Below, one piece after another: positions 15,188 to 28,100 of a DNA stretch of 64,000 nucleotides. Positions within the stretch are counted from its first letter, which is position 1. The number at the start of each line of letters is the position of its first letter. Where the stretch lies: contig OU696580.1 of assembly GCA_916048095.2 (NCBI GenBank), positions 8,834,243 to 8,898,242 of the forward strand. The letters are read 5' to 3'. The position numbers and the translations under genes were made by a program. This stretch comes from Sacculina carcini. Lineage: Eukaryota > Arthropoda > Thecostraca > Sacculinidae. The notes beneath the pieces are model-generated. The model worked only from the letters and a program-made list of their open reading frames with translations. It was not told the DNA's origin and did not search any database.

Positions 15188-18100
15188 TCAGTGGGGATGT
15201 TGAGAGGGAGAGCCAGAGGGGATGTTGGGGGACTGGGAGCGTGACATTCCCGCCAAATTGAGCAGAAGACCAGCCCCCTCCTCGACGAGTCGCCTCGATG
15301 CCTCCTCACTGTCGTTGGCCACGCAATAGTGCGCCACATTCGCCACTGCGTCACTATCGTCGCCAATGCTCCGCCGTCTGCAAACACACACAGAGTTGCC
15401 ACGTGAGATTTTCATCGAGAAACAGGTGGCAAATGTTATAGAAAGAAAGAAAGAAATGTGTATTTTGCTCAGACTCAATGAGAGTATGGAGCACAGCTGC
15501 GCATCAAGTAACAGCGGTGTAAAAACAACAACAACATCAAAACAACAAACAATTCAATATGACATTATATATGAATCCAAATATGTTAATTCCAAATCTT
15601 AATGCAAAAGCGCATGATCACGTGACCACTGGCCTGGACAATTGCTGTTGACTGCTGTTGTGCCACGTGACTGTGACGTCATGCTCGTCTTGTTCGGCGC
15701 CGTCACAATCGACCGCCAGGTACACGAGGCCCGTGTTGGCGTGCGAGTTCGTGTAGCGATGTGAATCATCATGTTGCTGCTGACTGCCAGCATAAGTGTG
15801 CTCGTCAGACGGGTAATGTCGGATCACCACCTGTCTCTACAGCAAGCACAAACACAGCAGCATGAGCTGTTACAAACACCATGACACTAATTTCTTGGGC
15901 GAAATCTATAATCCAACAGCCCCTGTCCACCCAGTAGTAAATGATGGTACCAGATATCAGTCATGTGTTGTGTCATGCATTCTGGGGAGGTGGCCCTCTC
16001 TAATACGTCTTCCGTCCTTGTGGCGTCATAGCGTGGAGATGGTTGGTTCTGCGGTGACAGCGAGCTGCACGGGACACACCTGTGTGTGTTCATAAGCTTC
16101 TTCCCGTGTAGCAGCTGCCACTTAGGCATTTGATATTTAAACTGAACTTGGAGAAGTACGGCCTGAAATAATGAATACTACACGTGATAGTGTGGCTAGG
16201 GTACCTCTATATATAGTGTGCTTTTAAATATGGACATAAAGACAGACAGACACCAGCGATTCACCATGTTATCGTGTTGAGATTGATCCACATGTTCCCC
16301 GCGACCACAATCACCTCTTCGATAAGGGTGATTGTGTGACTTTCCTGGCAACACACACACAAACACATACAGTTTAGTGTTGTACCACAAGTGTACACAT
16401 ACACTTGTGTGTTGTACCACAAGTGTACACATACAGTTGTGTGTTGTACCACAAGTGTACACATAGAGTTGTGTGTTGTACCACAAGTGTACATATACGG
16501 TTGTGTGTTGTACCACAAGTGTACACATACAGGTGTGTATTGTACCACCACTGTACATATACAGGTGTGTGTTGTACCACAAGTGTACACATAGAGTTTG
16601 TGTTGTACCACAAGTGTACACGTACAGTAGTGTGTTGTACCACAAGTGTACACTTACAGTTGTGTGTTGTACCACAAGTGTACACCTACAGTTGTGGTAC
16701 AACACGGTCTGCACACATAAGCTTACTGTGAAGTGAAATACGACAGAGCCCAGCGGTCTGATACAATCACACTGTCACAGGTTCGTGTGAAATATTTGGC
16801 TATATGATTGGCTCTGCTGTTCACATAGTGAAGTCAGATGATTCAAGAACCTGATGCTTATATGAACCAGAACGCATCAGTTCAGTTCCATTTTTGCCAT
16901 CGTCAATTACTCAGCCTCATATTATGGGTGATTCACGTGCGAACACGTGGCACCCACCTCGAAACATCCTGACACCGTGTCGTGATGGGGGGTGTCGCGC
17001 GGGGGGATGAGGGCGAGAGGGACGCGACTCTGCGTCGTGTTTGTCTCGCCGTGGCACCAGTGCAGTGATATGTCGGCGTGGCTGGCTGTCTGTCGAGTGA
17101 GAAGATGATATCACGCGAGAGCACTGAGATTCAGTCAAGCCAAGTGAATCTGCACATAAACAATACAAATACAAGCATGGACGTAAATCCTCGGGGGTAT
17201 GGGGGGTATATATACCCCCCGACAAATTGGCCGGGAGGTATGGATATGCAATTATACCCCCGAGAATTCTGCTGAGTTCAGTTCATTGGGTATATTATCA
17301 TCAAAATCAGCATAGAAGGCAAATGACAATAGACCAAAAATGTAAGAAATTATAAATATGTGAATACATATATTACACAATACACTTTTCATTGAGGTGT
17401 GTGTGTTGTAATTGAATAGGCCGAAAATAGTTGAGGGTTCCATGCAATTGGCCAACTGAGTCAAATTTGAACACTAATGTATGATTACTGTCATCCCCCC
17501 GAGCCTCGACACAAATCTACGCCGATGAATACAAGACATTGTAGTTCAATGTGCATGCTCGTATTATCAACGCAGCGCAAGATATAACGGCTCGGCACGC
17601 AACTAAACAAAACCGAACAGAAGATGTTGTTGTTGTTGATTTGGGCTTGGCGTTTCGGCCAACGTTGACCATTTCACGCCGCTCACAATTTCATCAAAAC
17701 TTATGTGAAAGAAATAAAATATGGAACGGATCTTTCATGGGAAGGACGAATTGTGAAAAGGTTAAAATAATGACCACAATTAATATATATTTTTTACAAT
17801 TCATGCGCGTGCATGCGTCTACTGCGCAGTACCCTGGAATAGCACATGACCGCGCAGGGTATTCCCGTCGGTCTTGCGTTGCTGTACGTCGGTAATGTAT
17901 ATTGTCATGTGGCTTTACATACGTTTCTTGAGGCCGGTAATATCCATGAATTCCATGAGTGCACCCATGATTCGTGCATTGCCGCTGTGTAGGAGGGTCT
18001 CTGTGTTCACTGTGGCATTATTTTCCAGGCATTCACCTATCATATGGCTTACAGATATGGCTATCAACAGAAGATAGAGACCTAAGATAGAAGATAGAAG

Positions 18101-21100
18101 ACGAACCTGGCGCATGTGCCTCACTGGTGCGGCAATTACGGCGCACTTCAGTGGTCACCGTCTGTCTGATATCTGGTCGTGATGCGGTCGAGTGATCAGT
18201 GTGAGGAGAAAGAGCCGAGGTCCAGGGCATGCGGCGACGATCCAACACATCTTGTCTGCCAGCTGCCACCTCGTCGATCACACAACGAGAACGACGCAGT
18301 GTCTGCACCAGCGAGCCTCGACTCTGAGGCTCAATCGACCATAAAGATCCCTTGCCCGAACACTGACACACACACACACAAACACACACAGGAATAGAGA
18401 AATGCTGGGAACAGATATGGCACCGAAAACCTAACCTTTTGTAGGCGCCCAAAAGTCAGCACGTTGTTACTCTGTGATAAGCATGATCCGGCTTCGTCAC
18501 TGACATACACGATTGTGTTGTGTGCGTCAGTGAATGACTAACAGGAAGAGAAGAGATAAAATCCACGTGGGCATTACGACCGCCTGAATATTGCATGCAT
18601 GAGAGCAGTGATGGGGACTCACCCTTCCCCCGTCCACCTTGCAGAAACATTTGTTCAGCGACAAATTGTGGCGCACCGAGTTCTTCCAGCCAACACATCG
18701 GTTGTTGTAGAAGGGGAACGAACGCATGATCCAGTTGTAGATTTCCTTGACAGGCAGCGCCTTCATGGGACTGTCCTCGATCGCCATGAAGATCAGCGAC
18801 GAGAAGGAGAACGGCGGCTTGAAATTGGTGTGAACCTGTGGTCCATACAAACAAACCCAGACTACAATGTCTTGCCACAAACGTCAGGATATCATTGCGA
18901 TATTGGAGGAGACATCAAATGGACGAGACATACACAACACCAGCTTTATGTTCGAGAGGAAATATTGTCACAAGCAACGAAGCAGATTGGACGAAACATC
19001 AACGGACTGCACCATCACGCGCGGCTGACTGAAAGTGAGCCCCGGCTCACCTGCGGGTCGTAGGGCGTGTGAGAGCCGGGCCGCTTGGAGGAGGCTCGCA
19101 CGTGACTGGGCGGTACAGCGGGGCGACAATCACGTGACTCTTCGTCCATCAGTCCTCCAGCTTGCACCGAACACACGGCCATATCAGTTGATGCACTCAA
19201 GTTGACTCCGTTCTGAGCTGCTCTTACACACACACATACATACACACACACACATGCACACACAACACACACACAAGCACAAGAGTCATACACATACAAC
19301 AATCACGAAGACACACACTCACCTACATACACACACACACACACACACAAAACAGACAAGTACATATACGCACAAACACAAACATACACTCACGTTAACA
19401 TACTCAGAAACACAAAAATACACACGCACACACACATACATATTGAATAAGATAGCACAACACAACATACAACACAGCAAGCATACAACGACATACACTC
19501 AGATTGACAAATCACAACACAATGGACACACAAATACAAACCAGAAAACACAACATAACAGACACACAAAGACATACACTCAAACAAATAGACAAACACA
19601 CACACACGCACACATGCTGTTGTTGTTGTTGCTTGATAGAGCGCGTCGGCCGGTTCCGACCACTTTGCGCTGCACAGTAATTCGTCAGTCACAAACGTCA
19701 GTCATATGTCAATGATTATAAAAGGAGACGATAAAGGAAAGGTTAAAATGGTGATATGTGAAAGTGATGCTGAAAATTTATAAAACTATCATATGGTTTA
19801 AAGCTTTCACCGAGTTTCCTCACAGTTTGTCGGCTATACCTGTTCGGAAAACAAAGTCAACGAGGTGTTTGAGAAGAGAGGGGTTGTTTGTTCCCAATAA
19901 ACTCTCCTTGTTGAACGGTAGGCTGCTACTGCGGCAATACCTGCGTAATGGCTCGCGATGCTCATCATACCGTGTACAGTCTAGAAGTGCATGATCAATG
20001 GATAGGACGGCATTACAATATGAACAGTGGGGAGGTGGAGTGTGTTCCATTATGTACCCGTGAGTCAATCTGGAGTGACCGAGACGAAGTCTAGTCAGTA
20101 TGACCTCCGTTCTTCGAGGTAAAGAACTCACTACTGACCAGGGGCCTATATCTCCAGTAACATCGCCCAGCTTGAATTGATGCCGTTTCTGTTGCCAATC
20201 CAGTCTAACAAACGCTCGGATGTGATCATCGACTAACAAATTTGTTAGGACCTTATTCAAAGGATACGGCTGTACCTCATCCTCACCCAGAGCACGTTTG
20301 GCTTCGGCATCAGCCACCTCGTTACCGGTAATGCCACGGTGAGCCGGTACCCACACCAACTCACAAATTTTGCCAGATGTCACAATGTGTCTAAAAAGAT
20401 ATAAAATACGATGATGAATAAAATCAGGTGATGAGGGATGTGATAAATGCTGCAGTCCCGACTTGGAATCCGAAATCACAAAAACTTTGGTATAATTATG
20501 ACTCTCGACGTATTCAAAGGCTTTAAAAAGGGCGTACATTTCGGCGTGGAAGGCCGTGGCGTAGGAAGACAGGCGGTAACGGAAAACTTCCTGGTACCCA
20601 TGAAGCCAGTGCCTTACCACCACCGCACATCCCACCTTGTCCTCTCGTTTGGATCCATCGGTGTAAATATGAACGTACCCAATGTTGTTATGGCAAAATT
20701 CTGCGAACCGGTCCTGAACCTCGTAATCAGTTATTGACTCGGATTTCTCTGTGAATAGATATCTGGTCACAGGAGTACGCATTGCCCATGGTGCAGGTAA
20801 AGGGGACGAACGTATTTGCATCTCATTTGGCACCGATACGCCTATCTCAACCGACTTAGCTAAGACCCTTCTCGAAAAAGTAGAAGCCAGTATACGATGT
20901 CTCTTGGTGTGCTGATTGGATGGAATGGGATTGAAATCTAAAATCGATCGACTAAAATTATTCGCGCGGATAAAAATTTTAAAAGCATATCGTAACATGA
21001 GTTTTGTTCTCCGTACGTCCAGTGCCGGGATGCCTGTGTATGCGCGCATGGCCTCGACTGGTGATGACCTGAAAGCACCGGAGATCAATCGGAGACCTTC

Positions 21101-24100
21101 GTTTTGAATGGTCTCCAACTGGTTTAGACTCGACGGGCTTGCGGAGGAGTACACCTGCACACCATAATCTATGACAGGTAATACCAAGGCCTTGTAGACT
21201 CTTTGCAGCACGGATGTGCTACCGCCAGCGTAGCGTGTACCTGCAATGACTCGCATCACATTGAGCCTCTTCGCGCATCGTGCTCGTAGCCGGTGTATGT
21301 GTTGCTGCATATTTAGTCTCTTATCCAGCGTGACACCTAGAAACCTGTGAGATTCGGTGTAGGGTATTGGTTCCCCTGCCACTGTGAGTACGGGACCAGT
21401 TCGGAAGTTGTCGACCGTATACAACACGGCGGCTGACTTTCTACCCGAGAACTCGAGGCCATTTCTGTCAGCCCAGGATGAGAGCATGTCCAGTGTTGCC
21501 TGCAGAAGAGAGCTCATGGCGCACACATTGCTACCACTGATCCAAATGGCGCTGTCATCCGCATACAAGGAGTACGATACACCCGTGGATACTTCATTGA
21601 ACATATCATTTAACATTATATTGAATAAAAGTGGAGACAAACAGCTACCCTGGGGCAGACCCTTTGTTGACGAGTGCCAATCTGATAGGACACTGCCACA
21701 CCTCACCCGAAACCACCTGGTACCTGAAATGAAACTCTTTATATAGGCTGTCAAATGTCCCCTGAAACCCATATAATACAATTTATGAAGGAGGATGTCT
21801 GGGATGACACTGTCGTATGCGTTTGTCAGGTCGAGATACACCACGAGAGTGCACTCTTTCTTGCCGAAACCCATTCTGATGGAATGTTCTAATCGCACGA
21901 CCTGATCGATGGCAGCACAACCAGGGCGGAAGGCGCTCTGGTGCTCGTCCAATAAATGATGAGTTTCCACCAGATATGACAGCCTGTGTGCCACCATGCG
22001 CTCCAGTGTTTTCCCCAAACAACTCGTCAGGGTAATCGGCCTATAGGATGCAGGTGAAAAATTCGGTTTGCCGTGTTTGAGGATAGGAGTGATTGTGCTC
22101 TCCTTCCATGATATAGGAAACGTCTCCGATGTCCAAACAAGATTAAAAAATGATAAAACATGACTTATAAAAGATGGTGGCGCATACTTTAAAAACTCAT
22201 AATGGAGATTATCTGGGCCCACAGATGTACGCCCGGACTTCGATATTGCACTAGCAAGTTCTAGATGAGTAAAGCTATTGTTGTATTGTAAGGAGTAAGC
22301 AGTGAGGAAAGCATCAGGTGGCAGCAGGTGAAAAGACCCCACACGTTCATTGGACGTGTTACTGCTGTCCACCGATGTGATGGCCTCAAAATGACGAGCC
22401 AGCGCATTGGCCACCGCTCTGGGCTCTGCCACACTCTCACCGTTGATACACAATACAGGAGACGGTCCGTGCACTTGCTTCCCATTCAATCTCCTAATGC
22501 CGCGCCATATCACAGCTATTGATGTGGATGAATTAAAAGAATTTAAAAAGTTTTGCCAGGAAACAATTTTGGCGTTTCTCAATGTTTTCCTAGCGCGCGC
22601 ACGTTCTTTACAAAATAGGATTCTGGATTGTATCGTGTTGAGGCGCTTATGCTGCCGCAATGCCCTAGTCCGACGAGCCAGCGCATGGCGGCATTCGTCT
22701 GTGAACCAGGGCACCGGGGGTTTCTTCGGCGGTCGCTGTCTGTAGGGCATCGAGCACGTTGCAGCGCGGTGGAGACACAGGTTTATAGTGTTGAGGGAAT
22801 CCTGGACATCCTCAGTCTCATCACACTGTTCCCAAGTGCAGTATTCACCGAATAAAAACCAATTGGCCCGCCTCACATTCCAGCCAGGAATCCACTGTGT
22901 CGGACTAACACACTGAGGTGACGTCAAGTACACTGGGTAATGGTCAGAGGACCTCGGGTCAGTGTCTGCTGACCACCCGAACCAGTGCACAATCTCAGGT
23001 GAGCCAAGTGTCAAATCTATGACCGATGAACTACCAGTGGAGATATCATAATGTGTAGGGGACCCATCATTCATTAAAGCTACGTTGTTGCAAGCCATAA
23101 AGCGCTCGACCACCCGCCCCTTATCTGACGTTAAACAGCTTCCCCATAAAGTATTATGCGCGTTAAAATCACCAACGATTAAAACGCGATTATGTGTGCT
23201 AAAAACAATACTGTTTAAAAGACGATCGAGTGCATGTGATGAAACATGTGGCGGTGAATATAAACAAACAACATCTATGAGACTCTGATTAACCATAATC
23301 GTACACGCCACTGTTTGAAATTCCTCGCTATGCTGCACGGCCAGAACTTTCTGAGGGATACTGTTCCTGATGTACAGCGCCGCACCGCCTCTGCGCCGTC
23401 CGGAACCCATGAAATCATCCCTATATAGCGAATATCCTCTCAATGAGAGGTCATACTGATCAGTGGGAAGGAGCCACGTTTCTTGAAGGGCGATGATACT
23501 GGGTGAGCGATGATAAAATAATTGTTCACACTCAGCCCATTTTGATAAAAGCCCACGACAGTTCCATTGCAGCAGGAAAAAACTATTGCACTCGGTCGCC
23601 ATGATGAATACTAATAAAAATTAAAGCTATGTGCTGACGTTCCCCGGGCCATCCGGAGAAACGTCAGCAGTGTCGGCACTCCCCGGGTCATCGGGGGGCA
23701 CATCGACGATGTCGATGACAGGGGTGGCCGACTTCGATCGTCGGCGCGGCGTCCGCTTCGACGCCGTCTTTTTTGGCCCACTGTAAGTGTGGTCCGCGGG
23801 ACATGTGGCGGTTCGCGAAGAACTCGCCTGAGCCGGTGTTTTTGGTGATGCTGTTGTGGTCGTGTTTTGAAATTTTTTCAGTGCTGGTGGAGTTTGAGTT
23901 TGTGTGGTGCATACTGACTGGTGTTTGTTTGTGTTTGTTTGTTTCTGCAGTGGTGGAATTCGCATCAGAGGGGGCAGCTGCGGGATGGTGTCAGTCTGCA
24001 CACCCACTGATACACACTGTGTTGGTTGTTTGGCAGTCACCGCGTACGAGAGCTGCCTCGGGGGGCACTGTCTCTCGTACAGTTTGCGGGCTTCAACGAA

Positions 24101-25078
24101 AGAGATGCCTTGGTTGGCCTGAATTGCACATATCTCCTTTTCCTTTTGCCACACAGGGCAGCTGCTGTGTCCGGCGGAGTGCTCGGTGCTGCGGCAGTGC
24201 AGACAGCGACAGGGGACGCTACACGGCTCGTCACCGTGGTCGCGCTCGCCGCACCGCGCACATAGCGCCTCACCACGACAATTGCGCGCACCGTGTCCAT
24301 ATCGCTGGCACCTGAAGCAGCGAAGTGGGTTCTGGATGAACACGCGCACATCGTACTTCAGGTAGCCAGCAAATACTTCTGTTGGTCGAGTTGATGAGTT
24401 GAAAGTGAGGATGAGCAGTGGTGTTGGTCGTCGTTGACCGTCACGGAACGCAGTCACACGACGCACACCACTCACCCCCTCGGCACTGAGTCCCTTGCAA
24501 ATATCCTCTTCCGACAGGTCTCGCAGCTCGGGAGCAAAGACAACTCCTTTCGACGAGTTGCGGACACTGTCGGTGGTCACTGTAACGGGTTGTTGACAAA
24601 ATTCAGTACATTTCAGCAGCCTCAACGTTTGCTTGGCGTTCTTTGTTTTCACCATAAAAGAGCCGTCAAACGGAGTCTGGCACTCAAACTTTACTTTTCC
24701 GAAAAAACACTCTAATTGTGCACACGGCCAGAAAGGTCCAATTCGCCTGAATGAGAAATTTTCGTTTTTGGATCTAATCATCACAAATGAGCCGTTGGGA
24801 TCCACATACCTATTGCTCAGATCTGAAGTGGTTGGTGAAACATTTCCGTTTTCCTTGCCAATAGTCAATTCCCCATTAGATTTAGTCGCCGTCGTATCCT
24901 TTTTCGTTGCCGTGTCAGTGATCCGGGAACAATCACTCGGACAAGAAACCTCCGAGTGACGATCCGAAGAGCTGGACTTCCTGCCTCTATGTCTTTTGCG
25001 CCGTTTCCGGGTCCCGGGAGGACCCGGCGCCTCCGCCACGCCTGGTCGGGTCATGGACCGACCATGCGGGTCACCGCT

Positions 25079-25114
<36 letters not shown>

Positions 25115-28100
25115 AATAAACCAGGAAAATTAGGAAAGATGAAAAAACTACAAAAAAGGAAAAAGATCGCAAGTACTAAATAAGTCCCGTCAAGTCAGTC
25201 AATCGTCAACACAATGCTGCCAGAACGACTGCACACACAAGACGCACACATGCACAGGCAAGTGTAGCGACTGCGCCGCGTTCGCGACTGCGCCGTGTGT
25301 TTGATTATTACATTGTTATTTTATCTGTGTACCATATAGTTTATTTCATCATATCTTCTTATGTGTGTCTCATGTTTGATTGTAAATATCATGCCACAAA
25401 TCTTGGCATGCATATTGTGTGACACTGTCACTGTGCTCGATACCCCGTGTTTTCCTTCTTCTTGCTGGCGCGCTCGTAGCACACACATCGTGTCTTCTCG
25501 CTCTCGTGTGATATTAAACTTGCATCAATTCCTAGTGTTTTCCACGCTAAACTGGTGAACCCGACGTGATCTTGTTTTAGTTTTTGTTTTTTGATTTCGT
25601 GAGTCATGCCCAACGACACCGCCGCTTTCCCGCACTTAACAGACGGCGAGCCAGTGCAACGCGAAGATGAAGGCGACAACGGCCGACCTGCCACATCATT
25701 CCGGCTGCCGCCTTTCTCGCCCGAGGAGCCAGAACTCTGGCTCACACAGGTGAGCTGCGCGTTTGCCGTTTCGGGAATCACTTCACCCGTCAGGCAGTTC
25801 CAGTTCTTAGTGGCCAATCTGCCGATGGATGTGGCCACAGAGCTGAAAGACGTCATCAGGGGGCCGCCGAATTTTCAACTTTTGTGCGAGAAGCTGACGA
25901 CGCGCATGGCGCAGTCACGAGCGGCCCGGCTGGACGCCATGCTGCGGCACCAGCATCTGGGCGACCAGAATCCGTCGCAGCTGCTCCGCCGCATGCGAGG
26001 GGAGCTCGAAGGGGCCGGTAGCTCTTCTGTCGACACCGGGCTACTTCGAACCCTGTTTCTACAGCGGCTGCCCAACAACGTCAAGGCGGCAATCTCTTTG
26101 CTGCCGGACACGACGTCACTCAGCGAGCTGGCGGCCGCCGCCGACCGCTTCATGGACGCCACACGCGCCGACCAGCCGCTGGTGTCCGTAGCGGCGGTGC
26201 AGTCGACGCACGAGGCAGCCCGCGGTAGCGCCAGAGCGGATCCGGCTGTGCAGCAGCTGCTCGCCGCCGTTACAGAGCTGACCGCAGCTGTGCGTGAGAT
26301 GACGACGGCACGCGCACGAGAGCCGGCACCAGGAGCGTATCGTCGACAGCGCAGCCGCTCCAGAACGCGCTCACCGCCACGCACCGACGAAGCCGACGCC
26401 GGTATGTGCTATTACCATCGTGCGTTCGGCCGCGACGCCATCAACTGCCGCGCGCCGTGCAGCTTCCGGCCGACTTTAAACTAGCCGCGCTGGGGCAAGT
26501 AGCGCCCGTCTCAGCGACACAACCACAGCCGCTGTTGTTCGTCACCGACCTGACCTCCGGCCAGAGTCTGTTGGTGGACACCGGCGCCCAGGTCAGTGTG
26601 TGGCCGCGCAGCAGATTGCAACAGTCAGCCGTGGAGAGCTCCGACAGCACACCGCGGCTGCGTGCGGCGGACGGTCGACCGATCACCGCTCACGGAACGT
26701 ACCGCGCCACACTGCGTCTCGCCGGCATGTCGGCCGTCACGTACAAGTGGTGCTTCGTCGTCGCCGACACTCCGACGGCCATCCTGGGTGCCGACTTCCT
26801 CGCCAACTTCCGGCTCTCCATCGACATGGCGCAGCGGCAGCTCAGTGACGGCTCGTCTGTCGCATTTTCGACGCCACATCCGGCCATAGCGGCGGCGTGT
26901 GGTATCATGAGTGTGAACCCCATGAACTGGGAGCACGTACTGCAGGAGTTCCCGACGATCACCGCACAGCCCGACTTCAACCGGCCGCCGGTACACAACA
27001 CGGTGCACCGCATCCCGACACAGGGACAGCCGGTGTACGGCCGCGTCCGTCGCCTCGCACCGGAAAAACTCGCGGCAGTGCGGCGAGAGTTTGACAGACT
27101 GCTATCGCTGGGCATCGTCCGACGCTCGTCCAGCGCATGGTCGAGCCCGCTTCACGTGGTTCCCAAGGCGGACGGTGGTCTGCGAGTGTGCGGCGACTAC
27201 CGCGCACTCAACGCCATCACCAAACCCGACCGGTACCCGGTGCCGTTTCTGCACGACAGCGTCGCCCAACTCGCCGGCTCCACCGTTTTTTCGCGGCTCG
27301 ACATTGTGCGCGCATATCACCACATACCTGTCGCAGAAGAGGACGTGCCGAAGACCGCCGTGGTGACGCCGTTCGGCCTCTTTGAGTTTCGCAGGCTGTG
27401 CTTTGGCCTGCGGTCTGCCGCACAAACGTTCCAGCGTTTCCTGGACGAGGCACTTCGGGGCGTCGACGGCTGTTTTGCGTATGTAGACGACATACTCGTG
27501 GCCAGCAAGTCGGTGGAAGAGCACGAGCGACATCTGCGCGCTGTTTTGCAGCGACTCAACGACATCGGAGTGCAGCTCAACGTCGGCAAATGTGTCGTGG
27601 GCGTGTCGGAGCTAGACTTCCTCGGACACCATCTGTCTCACGCCGGGGTGGCGCCCACGGCCAAGAAAGCGGCCGAGGTACAGAGCTTTCCCGAGCCGGC
27701 CACACAGGCGCAGCTACGCCGTTTCATCGGGATGGTAACGTTCTACCACCGGCTGATACCGCAGGCATCCCAACTGCTCGCCCCACTACACGCGCTAATC
27801 GACACGAGGACGAAGCGCTCACAGAAGCCGGTCACATGGACGCCGGACGCCCGAGATGCTTTCTCCCGGGCCAAACGAGCACTCACCGACATCGTGCAGC
27901 TGGCCTTCCCGGTCACCGGGGCCCCACTGAGCGTGCAGGTAGACGCGTCCGCCACAGGAGTCGGTGGTGTACTGCACCAGTACGTCGACGGAGTCTGGAG
28001 GCCACTGAGCTTCCACTCGCGACAACTGACACCGACCGAGAGGCGCTACAGCACGTTCGGCAGGGAGCTGTTGGCCGCGTACAGCGCCGTGCGCCACTTC

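Larger units (their letters stand above)
19700..25115 (-). mobile_element. Full-length RNase-H LINE (I-like group) in a FOXN intron
   Basis: Covers ORF1, ORF2 and short UTRs. I cannot fix the ends: neither a clear 3' poly(A)/(TAA)n tail nor a convincing target-site duplication is visible around 19.7 kb. The 5' boundary is put just beyond the T run near 25.1 kb. Confidence 0.75.

Noticed and set aside
16370-16700. CRISPR array
   Set aside because: Repeats are contiguous with a fixed 32-bp period and no unique spacers, in an animal genome.
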